A stretch of DNA of 64,000 bases from Prunella strophiata (Eukaryota; Chordata; Aves; Passeriformes; Prunellidae), in NCBI GenBank assembly GCA_036583965.1, contig JAZBQD010000013.1, forward strand, positions 4,752,144 to 4,816,143. Reading direction: 5' to 3'. The notes beneath the pieces are model-generated. The model had not been told where the DNA came from. It saw only the letters and a program-made list of their open reading frames with translations, and made no database searches. The position numbers and the translations under genes were made by a program. This document shows positions 48,330-58,856 of this stretch, piece after piece (within the stretch, counting starts at the first letter, position 1; each line of letters begins with the position of its first letter).

Positions 48330-48725
48330 GCTGTAATACCCAGAGCGAGTGGACAATCAAATGTTTGCAGCTGGGCTAGGAAATGGCAATCCAGTTGCAG
48401 AGCACATCTGGCTCCCTTGCTGCGCCGTGGGGCCACCTGGTTTTAATCATGCTGGGATCACCTTTGAAAAACAGAACTTAATCATAGGCCTAGTCCTAGC
48501 AATAGTGTTACATCCAGACTTCTCTCCAGGGGAGCAGAGGGCGGGAAGGGGGAGAAGATGAGTTAAAAAAAAAAATTTGCTCAATCAAAGCCTGAAACTT
48601 TGTCAACAATTTCCTCTTTGTCAGGTTAAAGGGAGTCACTTTTGATTTTCTCCCTCTTTGCATTTGATTCCTGCTTAGCTTACACGTTCCTTATTTTTAT
48701 TTGGACAGGTCACATATGTGGGTCC
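48330..48725. promoter_or_regulatory. Candidate conserved regulatory element, TCF/SOX-type motifs
   Basis: Repeat-free block with dense TF-like words: E-box CACCTG at 48434-48439, CCTTTGA at 48471-48477 and ATCAAAG at 48584-48590 (TCF/LEF-like). AACAAT at 48605-48610 faces CTTTGTC at about 48616 (paired SOX-like). The symmetric E-box CACATATGTG lies at 48711-48720. CpGs are retained at 48425 (GCGCCG). It has the texture of a developmental enhancer. Conservation was not tested. Confidence 0.4.
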
Positions 48726-49004
48726 TAAGGAGCACAGCAAGCAGAGAAACAGCTATTTAAGGAGTCACTGCCTTTCCCCCACCTCCTCCCACCACAGAAA
48801 TGGACTTTGTACAAGGCCCTACACCTTTCCTGGATGGTCTTCAAGAACCCAGCTGGGGGTATAATGAGGACAAGCCTCCCTTGGCTGAGGAAAGGCCCAA
48901 ACATCCTTCACCATAACAGTTAAAACAAAATCCACACTCAGATGGAGGTACTAGACATCAGGCTCAGAGCAGCAAAAACAGCATCTCTTTACCCAGACCC
49001 CTGA
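48726..49004. other. Unique sequence
   Basis: Nothing recognised. Confidence 0.55.
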
Positions 49005-49075
49005 CAAGTGGTGGAATTCACTGCCATGAGTTTGATAGACACTGAAAGTTTACGTGGATACAGATGAGATCAGAA
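49005..49075 (+). mobile_element. Old CR1-family fragment (reptile-type 3' region)
   Basis: GTGGTGGAATTCACTGCCAT, then GAGTTTGATAGACACTGAAAG, then TTTACGTGGATACAGATGAG resembles the CR1 consensus 'AGGTGGTGGAA(T/C)TCACTGCCAC...AAAAGTTTA.CTGGATTC' found in turtles and crocodilians as well as birds. It is strongly diverged, so it is likely older than the other copies here. Confidence 0.45.
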
Positions 49076-49316
49076 AAGAGGGACAGGAGGAAGGGATCAG
49101 TCTTGATACCAGAGCATCCAAGAGGCAGAGACAAAGGTACTGCAACTACAAAGTCCATTAACAAAAATCAAACTTAGAATTCATGCTGATGAGTTGCTGG
49201 AGATGAAAAGCAGCTTCATGAACAGCAGATTCATAGAGCCAAGGTTTCAGCCTGATTTCCTTCCCTTCACATTGACAGAAAACTGAAATTATTTCTAGGT
49301 AACTCTTGCTTGAGGA
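49076..49316. other. Unique sequence
   Basis: Nothing recognised. Confidence 0.5.
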
Positions 49317-49361
49317 AGGAGATGATCTTAAAGATCCCTTCAAACTCATTCCACCATTGTA

Positions 49362-49364
<3 letters not shown>
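49317..49364 (+). mobile_element. CR1 3' terminal fragment fused to an A tract
   Basis: GGAGATGATCTTAAAGATCC, then CTTCAAACTCATTCCACCAT, then TGTAGTT aligns with the last 45 bases of CR1 (GATGATCTTTAAGGTCCCTT, then CCAACCCAAACCATTCTATG). Upstream similarity is not readable. CR1 elements end in octamer repeats, not poly-A, so the following 45 A are unexpected. Confidence 0.6.

Positions 49365-49409
<45 letters not shown>
49365..49409. repeat. A45 homopolymer
   Basis: Forty-five uninterrupted A, followed by GATAAAATAAAG. It may be misassembled or variable in length. Confidence 0.95.
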
Positions 49410-49411
<2 letters not shown>

Positions 49412-49884
49412 TAAAATAAAGATTCTTCAGCTTGCAGACATCCTCACAAATCCTCAGTCCAGTTCCTCAGAGCTCAGTCTGAACTGCAGGACTGAAGGTC
49501 CAAGTGTGCAGGGACACTTCACACCTTCTGCTAATGCAAAGGAAACCTCAAACCTTCAGCCCCACTTACCAAATACTTCAAATAAGTAACCTTTCTGCTA
49601 GGGGTAAGATCAAATCAGGGATAATCTTCAGTGCATGTCGTTCATTTTGTCACAGATACTGGGGTTAGACTCCCTGCAATGCTTCAGCTACTTCACACTG
49701 TTGTCATGCTGTAAATGAGCTTTAAACTCAGCTTAACCACACCGACCACAAGTTGTTTTATATCTTATTAGAAAAATGACTTAATTTCCGGTGCAATCTT
49801 GTACAGGAGCTCAAATCTGCAACAGCAACAGCGTCACTATTGTAATATAATCTGGAAGTATTATAATAAAAATAAACATAGTCA
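49410..49884. other. Unique sequence
   Basis: Nothing recognised. Confidence 0.55.
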
Positions 49885-50075
49885 AAGAACATTTTACAAA
49901 TGTTAATTATTACTAGGGGAGAAAATCCTGTCAGACAGGTATGTGATAGTAATAGTTATCTTATTTTACAGGCAGAGAAACTGAGCCAGAGATTAAGAAG
50001 TTAAGTGACTTGCCCAAGGCCATGAAGAGAAGCAAAGTGAGAATAAGGACTAACAAGCAGGAATTCCCAGAGCAG
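49885..50075 (-). mobile_element. MIR-type ancient SINE
   Basis: Reverse-oriented MIR/CORE-SINE relic. The plus strand reads TTTTACAAATGTTAATTATT, then AATCCTGTCAGACAGGTATG, then TTATCTTATTTTACAGGCAG, AGAAACTGAGCCAGAGATTA and AAGTTAAGTGACTTGCCCAA, ending in GGCCATGAAGAGAAGCAAAG. This parallels the MIR complement in order ('ATCCCCATTTTACAGATGAG', 'GAAACTGAGGCACAGAGAGG', 'TTAAGTAACTTGCCCAAGGT'). Such SINEs were active before the mammal-reptile split, so this is among the oldest recognisable sequence here. Birds keep few readable copies. About 190 bp, tRNA-derived head not clearly visible. Confidence 0.8.
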
Positions 50076-51410
50076 CCCTGGAGGCTAGAGGCCCTTTTCT
50101 ATCCACCTTTTCCACAACTCCCAAATCAGTTCCACTTGATTCCAATGGCTTCAGAAGAGATAATCTGATAAGGAGACCTGCCTGACAGAGAATACATTCG
50201 GAGTGTGCAACCAAGATTTCAAGAGTTATCTTGATTTTTAGGAGCTTGGCTGCACTCTCTTTTTCAGCTTTATCTTAGAAGTAGCATAGGGGCATTCAAA
50301 ACATCTTGATGCAGTAAAAAACAAAAAAAAAAAACCAAGATTTGGTTTCTCTGTCCCTGTCTAAAGCAAACCCCTGGAAACAGCCCGGGAACAGCCAGGA
50401 TTTTTCAGCAGCCAGCGTATCACACCAGTCTCTGCTCTGTGCTGAAGGTCTCCCCCATCCCAGCTGCTGCACTGTGAACCGACGGGAAGGGAAGCCAGGG
50501 ACTGCTCCCGTGGCTTGGAAAGACAAGGCTCGCTGTGCCACCTGCAGGGCTGGCTGGAAAAGATGCCTCTCGTAGGGATTAGCACCCGCTCCAAGGCGGG
50601 GGCCACTGCTTCCGCCCAGGATGGAGCAGCCTCACGGCAGCTAATTACTGTGCTGAGCAAGAACAGAACTCGGATAGAGAATGATCCTGTCTCGTTCCAT
50701 TGGGTGGTTTCACTCCATTCCTGCCTGAGCTCACCTACCTGGAAAATTTATGTTCTGTTGAATGGGGGAAACTGAAAAACAAACACAAATGAGAACCAAA
50801 TCCAAGTTATTCAGTTTACACACAAGTTCTGTGGAACCTCTCCTACCTGTATCTAGCCATTTCCCTCTGCACTGAACTGCAGTTCTTCACCAGGACTCTC
50901 TCATTTTATTTTACTTCTGATTTAATGCAATTATCTCCCCATAATTACTTACTAATGCAGCTCCAAACGCACACCTTTACCTTTGTCTTTTGCTGGAGCA
51001 AATGACCTGAACAAAGGAATTCAGGAATTGGCCTAAATATACCTAAAACTAATCCACAAAAATATCAAAGTTTGGTGGGATGGTTAAAAATACGTGTTCC
51101 ATTTTGGCTGAGGCCTTCTTTATTGGTTGTGAGCACTTGCAGTGGAGGAGAGCAGCAATCAGAAGCTGAGAGAGATCTATTAAGTCATTGTGCCTTCACT
51201 CCTGGTGATCTCTGCTGGACAGGCACTCCCAAATAATGAAGTCCTCTTTATTTGATCCTTCTGCCAACATATGCTTATTCCCCACCACACTGGTTGCTCC
51301 TGCTTGCTGCAGCATGCTTTAAATGTCCCAAGAGATGGGGGTTCTACCACTTTCACTAAAAAATCGTTTACACAGCCTGGTAGATTCAGCCCCTGGGGAG
51401 GCTTTTTTAT
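50076..51410. other. Unique sequence; CpG-retaining patch at 50380-50700
   Basis: Within 50380-50700 CpGs are more frequent (ACCGACGGGAAGGG, CACCCGCTCCAAGGCGGGG), ending in GCTAATTACTGTGCTGAGCA, which joins a homeodomain core to a MAF-like half site. A short A tract with C interruptions lies at 50322-50335. Open frames are chance. Confidence 0.35.
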
Positions 51411-51545
51411 TGTGTTTGGTTTCAGTGAGAGCCTCGGAGGTGTCGGCCAGTGATTGATTATTGTTTGTATTGTGGTAGCACCTACAGGCACCCGCTGAAA
51501 CTGCAGACCTGCTCGGAGGTGCTGCCGAGCCCAAATTCCTGCAGA
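51411..51545. promoter_or_regulatory. Possible small regulatory element
   Basis: CCTCGGAGGTGTCGGCCAGT, then GATTGATTATTGTTTGTATT (FOX-like TGTTTGT beside SOX-like ATTGTT), then retained CpGs in CACCCGCTG, CTGCTCGGAGG and GCTGCCGAGCC. GGAGGTG(T/C) follows CTCGG twice (about 51433 and 51512). Weak evidence. Confidence 0.25.
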
Positions 51546-53289
51546 AGGACAGCTCAGCCAAGCAGAGGCACAGGGAGAGAAATTGATTTCCCAAGCCCAA
51601 GCAGTGAGGAGTGGAGACAAGCTGCTCTAAACCTGATTCCTGCATTCCCACCTGGGCACAACATCCAGAACAGCACCTCGAGCATCCAGGTGATGTGTAC
51701 ACACCCACAGGAGTTGTTCTGATGAAAGGAGCACAAAAAATAATTATGCTATAGAGTGAAACAATAACCCCATAACAACCAAACCCCATTAGGGCTGAGG
51801 GTGGTTTTACAGGGCTCCAGTGCTGAGGCAAAAGCCATGTGCACACAGGGTACAACTCCATTGCAGGGTTTTCTCTCAAGCCATGGGGAAAACAGGGAGA
51901 ATTCTGAGGACAGCAGCAGAAATGAAGAAAAATTAAGTAGGCATCAAAGGTTAAGCCACCAGATGAGGTTGCAGGAGGTGGTAGATTATGTGATCTTCTT
52001 GTATTTTAATTCAGTTCTTTCCTTCCCACATTAAACAAATCCTCTTTTTTGGACACCAATGGCCTCTTCCCATTTATCCTCAGACAAAGTTTGCTGTGAG
52101 AAGCAGCACCTGGACTAAACCATCATTCCAGAGCTAAAACAAATCATTTGCCGACTCCTCAAATGGTGAGGGGGACATTGGTATCAAGATCAAGGTCAAC
52201 ACCTTCATTCAACCAGGCTCTTCATTCAGTTGGGGAATCACTCAACAGCCCAGCAAAGAGAGCTCAACATCCCATTGGACTTTCTTCCTTCACTGGGCAA
52301 TTCTTACAAGCACAGAAATACAGCTCTGTGTCTGAAGAGTAAAAAGAAATTACTATACTGTGGTATCTGTTAATCTGATGGATGGTTAAACAGAAGCTAA
52401 AACTTGAGATGCATAAATAACTGATTTTGTATTTTGCTTGTATTATAGAAAAAAATAAAGGAAGAGAGATTAGTTGGGCAGCAACCCAAAATAAACACTA
52501 TTTTTTCAGAATTTTTTTTTCAATGAACTGAAAAACAGAACGACGTAACATTTTGGCCTCAAACAAAACATTTAATTTGACCCAAGGAAAAACACTTTAA
52601 AATAACACTGAAGTTAATTCCTAAGTTTCTCATTTGAAACAAAAATACCAAACTGCTTTTTCCCCTGCAGTGTTCTGATTAGTTTCAAAAACTGGCAGTA
52701 GGGCACATGGTGTCTGCTTTAACCAATGGATTTCAGCTACTATTTTTGAGATACTTCATTTGACCAAAACCTGTATTTCCTGAGTGAGAAAACAACAGAA
52801 ATGATTTGGGCCAACGAGTGACTGTGCTTTGGTCAGTACAAACTGCACTGGAATTTTCTATTCATGAGATCCCCTGTTATCCAAGAGCATTCACAGTATC
52901 CCTCAGAGCATGGGCAACCAGAGAACACGAGAATCTCATCAAATGATTAAAACTCCATTTCTTGTGTCAGTATTAGATCATACTGGAGAGGACACAGACA
53001 CACACTGCAATTTAGCCTCAAAGTTTGGGCAGGATGGAATGTGAGGAAAAGGATGCTTTTACCCCAGAAGCACCTTGGGAGAATGTGCACAGTCCCAGCA
53101 TATGCCACCACCCTTGGATTCTCCCATCTCATTCCTGAGGCGTGTTTATGAGGCTGAGAAAAGCCCACCATAATCCACGGGCTGTCTAAAATATCCACAA
53201 GAGCCCTCCTGAGTCACGAAGATGACAAATGTGTGTCCAGCCAGGACTGCTCTCCACTGCTACAGTTTCAGCAACTCCAAATGAACTTT
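51546..53289. other. Unique sequence
   Basis: AT-rich at 52380-52620. The 186-codon minus-strand frame at 51319-51879 overlaps other frames and shows no domain. Confidence 0.55.
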
Positions 53290-53585
53290 CAGAGCGCCGT
53301 GACCCGGTGAAGCCGAATCGCGCGTCCCTTGAGACCTTCTCATTCCTTTCTCGCTCCCCCTCGGCCCCCTCATCAAATAAAGCCCAGAGTACGTGCGTCA
53401 TTCTGACACATTCCCTTCAGGAAGTGATGGGAAGAGGATAGATTTTCTTCCTCCTAATGCCCCGGCTGTGTCCCTGCAGCACGAGGTCCCTCATTCCCAC
53501 ACTAACAGGCCTCCTGTGCGACGGGGCCGCGGGTAACCCGAGGAGCCATGACCAATGCGATGTCGGATTAGCATCGCCCGGGGAC
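53290..53585. promoter_or_regulatory. CpG-rich block with CCAAT box
   Basis: I count 22 CpGs between 53294 and 53580, far above the rest of the window, in two clusters (53294-53395 and 53463-53580) around a CpG-free middle. The block carries ACCAATGCG (CCAAT box, 53551), GGATTA (OTX/PITX-like, 53565-53570) and the inverted pair GCGATG/CATCGC (53557-53577). No coding exon, TATA box or obvious start is recognised. It may be a small CpG island, an orphan promoter of a non-coding RNA or a conserved enhancer. Confidence 0.45.
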
Positions 53586-54207
53586 ACTGTCAGCAGCCTT
53601 CTGCTGGGCTCTTTAAGAGAATATCCTGCTGTGATTCACAACAACTCCTGTGTTCCAGAGACCAGAGATCTCATCCAGCAAATTAAAAGCGCTACAGTGA
53701 ATTGCAGTGTTCCTGCTCGGAGCTCTCCCGGGGACTGACCTAAATGGTGTGTGCTCTATCAAGGGTAAAAGCCACCTGCTACACAGAGCCTGGGCTGCAG
53801 AGCACTGAGACCCACCTGTGACCACGAGGGACACGAGGGACTGGGACTGCAGGGCGGCTGCTCAACTTCTCCGTGGTTTGGCAAAGTTTGGTTCAGCACA
53901 GCAATTTGTCTCAAGCGTGTTGAGTCACGTATTGGTAGCTCTTCAATACGTTCTGCAGTATTCACTGACACATATTTGTTATCTTAATTACTAATTACAA
54001 AAGCAGGGTGACTCACTCACAACATGGGCTGGGGAGACCACTGGTTTGACCAGCCTTGCTGGCTGTGTGCTGGGCTGGGAGTTCTGTGCACGCCTGGCTG
54101 GGAAGGAACTGCAGCAAAAGCTTTCTCTGCAGCTGCCTCCTTCAGCTGTGACAGAACACCAAGGACCCAGCCAGGGACAAAGAAGTGACCTGAAACTCAT
54201 GGAAATA
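53586..54207. other. Unique sequence
   Basis: A few further CpGs to about 53860 (GCTCGGAGCTCTCCCGGGGA, CACGAGGGACACGAGGGACT, the latter a short tandem repeat of ACGAGGGAC). Nothing else recognised. Confidence 0.5.
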
Positions 54208-54612
54208 GAGTCACAGAATGGGTCAGGCTGGAAGGGACCATAGTGGGTCACCTGGTGCCACCTCCCTGCTCCAGCAGGGCCATCCCAGAGCACAGGATTG
54301 TATCCAGAGGTCTCTGGAATATCCCCAGGGAGGAGATTCCACAGCCTCTCTGGACAATCTTCAGGGCTCAGTCACTGCCCAGGGCAGAAGTTGTGCCTCC
54401 TGTGCAGGGGGAATTGCTGGGCTCAGCCCCTGCCCGTTCCTCTGGTGCCATTGCTGGGCCCCTGGAGCAGAGCCTGGGCCCTGCCCGAAGCCCTCCCTGC
54501 ACACAGGGACAACCCAGGGCTGAGGGCACCTCTCAGCCACCTCTTCTTGAGGCTGAGCAGCCTCAGCTCCCTGGGCCCTTCCTCATAAGAGAAATGGTCC
54601 AACAACACTCCT
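54208..54612 (-). mobile_element. CR1 LINE 3' fragment, about 405 bp
   Basis: Reverse-oriented CR1. The plus strand begins AGAGTCACAGAATGGGTCAG, then GCTGGAAGGGACCATAGTGG, 'CTGCTCCAGCAGGGCCATCC', 'TCTCTGGAATATCCCCAGGG', 'TTCCACAGCCTCTCTGGACA', then the end of the reverse-transcriptase frame (TTCTTGAGGCTGAGCAGCCT, CTTCCTCATAAGAGAAATGG). It is the longest CR1 in the window and belongs to a subfamily distinct from 1352 and 35490. The 189-codon plus-strand frame at 54243-54812 runs through it and is not a gene. Confidence 0.88.
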
Positions 54613-56764
54613 TGTGCAAAACCACTCAGCAGAGTATGAAGGAGTACAGGAGTGATTTGCATTTCTGCTTGATGAATACCATAATGCCAGAGAAAAAAGC
54701 TGTCTCCCTAACAAGCAACAGCACAAGGAAAAGGGGCAGGGAAAAAAAGGAAGAGGTCATTGCTTTCATGGAAATACACCAAGAACATAGGACTCAACTC
54801 CTTTTCTTGTAAAATGGGGTTTGTATGTCCTCAGATGTCAGAATTGTAGGTTTGCATCTCCTTAGGAAGTGAATGCTGAATGCAACACTGGCAATTCCTT
54901 CCCTTTTAGCCAAAAGCACAGAATGCCATGAGCTGCAACACTGGGTGTTTGCTGTAACTGCAGCAAACTCACCAAGGAACTTGCCACTAAAGCAGGCCCT
55001 GCTCAGTCTGAGGGAGCCAACAATATCCCAAGGTAATGTGCCTCCAAACACGTTTGATTACACCAAAAGAACAGGAACACTCAGCTGTGCTGCGGCTCCT
55101 CCTTTTTTCTCCCTCTGGCCTCCCACGTTACAGATTAAAACAAGAACAACAAGAACGCATCTGGCATTTACGGAGCGTCAAAAACTTCTCTGAGACCTCC
55201 TGGAACAAACAGCCCCTCAGAGCTGCTGATAGGTCTCCAGCTCTGTGCAAGGGGTCAGACTTAGGAACTGTCAACAGCTTCCTAATGTATGCTCTTTCTC
55301 CAGGAAAGGGGGTCCCAGGTTTTATAGCCTAATAGATTCGTTAATCGGAACACACACAGGCTGGGACAGCCACTGTTTGTTTTCTCTGACAAGTTTGGCA
55401 TTTTCCTCCTGGGAGCCAGGAAGCTTTAAAGACGTAAGACTCTCCCACTTTAACTGGACAAGAAAACCAGTCTGGACAAACTGAGGCATGTCATCGTGGC
55501 TACTTAATTCTGAGCCAGAAGGTGCCATTTTAGAGAGTTTGCAATAACATCAATGTCAGGGCAAAGGAAATTAAATTCCCCTCCCTCTCCTCTCCCAACA
55601 TCTCCATTTTCTCCAGGCTTTCACCCCTGCACCTCAGGACACTCTGGCCCATCAGAGGCCCAATGCACGTGGCCATGCTGACAATGATGTTCCCATCAGA
55701 AAGCTGTTCCAGAGGGAGTGCTCCAAGCAAAGTAAGCCTGCCCTGTGTGTGGTGGCAATGTGCCACAAACTGCTTCTGTTCACTCATGATAGCAGCTTAA
55801 AACCCAGAAATATGAAATGGCAAACACAGCAAACAAAACTTCTAAATGAAACTACACCCCCTTCAAATCAGCAGCTCTGTGATGTAGACTCTGCCATCAG
55901 AGTAAGGACTTACTATAAATAACTCTCAGACAATCACAAAGGGGAATTCCAAGTGTTTCCAAGGTAGTGTAGCCCAGCCACTTAAAAAAGTATCTTAAAT
56001 CCTAGAAGCTGCTATAATTTATTACTCTTTAATGGCCGGGATGAGACAAGAAAATTGTACTCTTAAAGATTTTATGCCTGTCAAGGAGGAATCAACAGGA
56101 GGATTTCAGCAAAAATAATTTCAGCCTCTTTTCCTCACGTCTTGCTCAACAGTAAAACTCTCTCCTATGAAATCATTCCAGCACCAGGAGGGCTGCAGGG
56201 ACCCTCTGTGTTCCTGGCAGAAAATAACCATTCACAGTCCACGTGTAGTGTCCAGCTCAGCATGTCCCCAGGACACTGACTCCCACCAAGGAAGGGAGTA
56301 TTCAGCACTTCTCCCATTTCTTAAAACTCTTCCTAAGCACCTGCTGTAAGGCACTGCCAGAGACAGTTTCTGGAAACAGATGAACCTTCTGGCAGTTACA
56401 GCAGTCAGAGGCCCAGCTCCATGGGCACATTCCCATTCTTCCTTCATGGTATTCCCCTGCCCTTCCTCCCTTTGACTGGAATTCTGGGTTTCCACAACCT
56501 CCTCTGGCTCTAGTACTGACTCTGGCTGTAGCACAGCTATTAAAACACTTCATGATGGGAATGGCCAAGATTAAGGAAGGCAAAGGGGTGCTTAGTGCAA
56601 CAGTGATACCTTGCAGGAAGAAGGCTCCATTATGCTTCTTTAGAATGGGAACTCACTTTACCTTAGAGTTTTAAGCACAGCACACATACCCACGCCAAGT
56701 CACACAGGCATTTCTCCTGTCACTGGCTGGAGCAGTGCTTATATCTTGCTGAAGTCAAAGCATG
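54613..56764. other. Unique sequence
   Basis: TTTTCTTGTAAAATGGGG at about 54800-54817 echoes MIR but is too short to call. No gene was recognised. Confidence 0.5.
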
Positions 56765-56818
56765 TCCCATTGAAGTTACAATGAAACACTGCTTAAGTGC
56801 TTTGCTGAATCAGAGCCA
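56765..56818. mobile_element. Palindromic MITE, right half
   Basis: TCCCATTGAAGTTACAATGA, then AACACTGCTTAAGTGCTTTG, then CTGAATCAGAGCC matches the right half of the element whose nearly complete copy lies at 26842-26945 (TTAATTGCTTTGCTGAATCA). CCCATTGAAGT is the usual centre of this family. The left half is not readable. Old and inert. Confidence 0.7.
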
Positions 56819-57360
56819 TCATAACTATCCATTAGGCTTTGATCTGGTTAATGTTTGTCCAAATATGGCCCCACAACGGGAAAGCAATGAACCATTATTA
56901 AAAGAAGGAAGAACAGCTGGAATTATTTTAGTGTACAACTACATGCACAAACACACAGCAAGTAACAGATTGAAAGCTGTTCTTGTTATTCCTTGAATTA
57001 TTCTCCTCTCATTCCCTTAGTTACAAAACTATTAATTAGGGTCTTATTTTTGTTCCACCCCCTCCCCCTTAATGTACTCAATGCTCATCCAATTTACACA
57101 CAGAGTTTATCTTGGCAAAAAAAGAAAGGGAAGGAGAAGAATCTCTGCATAGGGGTGGAGGGGGGGGGGAGAGGTGTTTGTTTGAGGGGAGTCACCATAG
57201 TCATCACTCAGTCACAGTACAAGAGAAGAAGGAGAAATACTAAGGAGGGCTTAACTCTTCATGCTATTTATACACCAGAGACGTGTAGTGTATAACTGAA
57301 AGGTAGTTGAGAACTTGCCTCTTCTTCACTCACACAATCTATACTGTCTATTTCTTGACC
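56819..57360. other. Unique sequence with a G run
   Basis: AGGGGTGGAG runs into 10 G at 57160-57169, a possible G-quadruplex former. Otherwise nothing. Confidence 0.55.
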
Positions 57361-57381
57361 AAAAAAAAAAAAAAAAAAAAA
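57361..57381. repeat. A21 tract
   Basis: Twenty-one uninterrupted A following TTCTTGACC. No retrocopy is recognised next to it. Confidence 0.95.
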
Positions 57382-58806
57382 GAACAACCTGGCCTGTTCC
57401 AGTCTAGTTTCTTGAAAAGCAGGTTCATAGCCAGAATATGTAGAAAGAAGACAAAATTAGAAAGAACTGACTCCACCCATGACAACAAGTTCACACTAAC
57501 GCAGGGTCTGTGCTCAGTGAAGTTGGTGACTATTCCTCTTTGTAATCTAAACATTCCCTGCTGTACCCCAGGGTACACAAGCCTCTCAGTCTCACATCAT
57601 TTGCCTCTGGGCTGTTCAGGATGAGCTGGGGTCACCCAGCACTGCACACCCCATCTCCTGCAGGCCAGCACTAGCTAAGAGAGGAGCTGCATCCACCTCC
57701 AACGAGGGCAGCCCCAGCACTCCCAGCTGATGGACTGCAGCAGAACAACACCATTATTTTCTAAATCTTCTGGAGCTCTCCCCTCTGATGACAGGGCTTG
57801 AGGACTTCACCTTTGCCATTGCAAAGATACCGTGTGTTCTGTTTGGACAGCAGAGGTTTAAGACATAAGCAAACAGACTTGGTGGCATGTTCTGATTAGA
57901 AAACACATGTAAAAGGCTCTCTTGAAATGCCTGATTAGGCCATTATAAATAAGACAGACAATCTGTTTCCAAACCAGTTTTCCATTCATCCACAGTTGAT
58001 AAAGAGCAGTTTTGCAGAGGAGCAGAGGACTGGCCATTTCTCCTGCCATCAGTGAGGGCTGTGTGTCTGTGAGTGAAGGTGTGTGTGCACCCACCTGTGG
58101 GGATGTGTATTTATCCCCCCCAACAAACTCCTTTTCCAAATGGAGCCTCCCAGCACTGCTCCAGCTCAAAGAAACATAAATATCAAAGGCAAGGTTAGAG
58201 TTAGTGTGAATAAAGGAGCTGCTTGCCCTAAGTCTGGCATGGACAGGAGGCACCACCCTGCACATTTCCTGTTTTCCACTCAAAGCAGAGCAAGGAACTG
58301 CTGTGCCCTTGCCCAAATCCCATCCCAGCAGCCATGTTTCACACACACTGCCCTGAGATTGGAAACTTAGCACAGGCAAGCCGGGGCCATCCCACTCTGA
58401 ACAAAGCCAGGAGGGACACAGGGATTTCCCAAAGCTCAGCACCTGTGGCCAGGGCTCCTGAGTGGGGCTGGAGTGATCTCCAGCTGCTCTGGTGACCCAT
58501 GGTGGGACACTGGGCCCTCACAGCTGTAAAGGCAGCACCTCCTGTTTCCCAGACTCTGAGCCCCACTCCCAGCCTGGGGCAGCAGCACCATGTGTAGCAC
58601 CTCTGGAAAGGCTTCCTATGTCAGAGGTACAAAGGGCTGAACATTATCTCACTCAAAGTTTGGATCCTGTCTCACCCTTTCAGGCACAACCTCCCAAGCA
58701 GTGCTGGAAGAGCAGACCCCAAACCATTCCATGATCCATCATCTCCTGCCTGCACTGGAGGGAAAACAACCCTTGGGACTGCTGGGTTTGACACAGCTCT
58801 GGCTAA
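57382..58806. other. Unique sequence
   Basis: A 194-codon minus-strand frame (57858-58442) with no domain is taken as chance. GTGTGTGTGCACCCACC at about 58079-58095. No gene was recognised. Confidence 0.55.
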
Positions 58807-58856
58807 AGATGGAAAGAGCAGCAGTCATTTCAGATGGAAAGATCAGCAGTCATTTC
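58807..58856. repeat. 25-bp tandem duplication
   Basis: Two adjacent 25-base units, 58807-58831 and 58832-58856, begin AGATGGAAAGA and end CAGCAGTCATTTC. They differ at a single base (G versus T at position 12). The near-identity suggests a recent duplication. Confidence 0.9.

Noticed and set aside
54243..54812. 189-codon plus-strand frame
   Set aside because: Runs antisense through a CR1 fragment; repeat-derived.
54800..54817. MIR SINE at TTTTCTTGTAAAATGGGG
   Set aside because: Single short word; no second MIR block nearby.
57858..58442. 194-codon minus-strand frame
   Set aside because: No domain, and other frames are open over the same bases.
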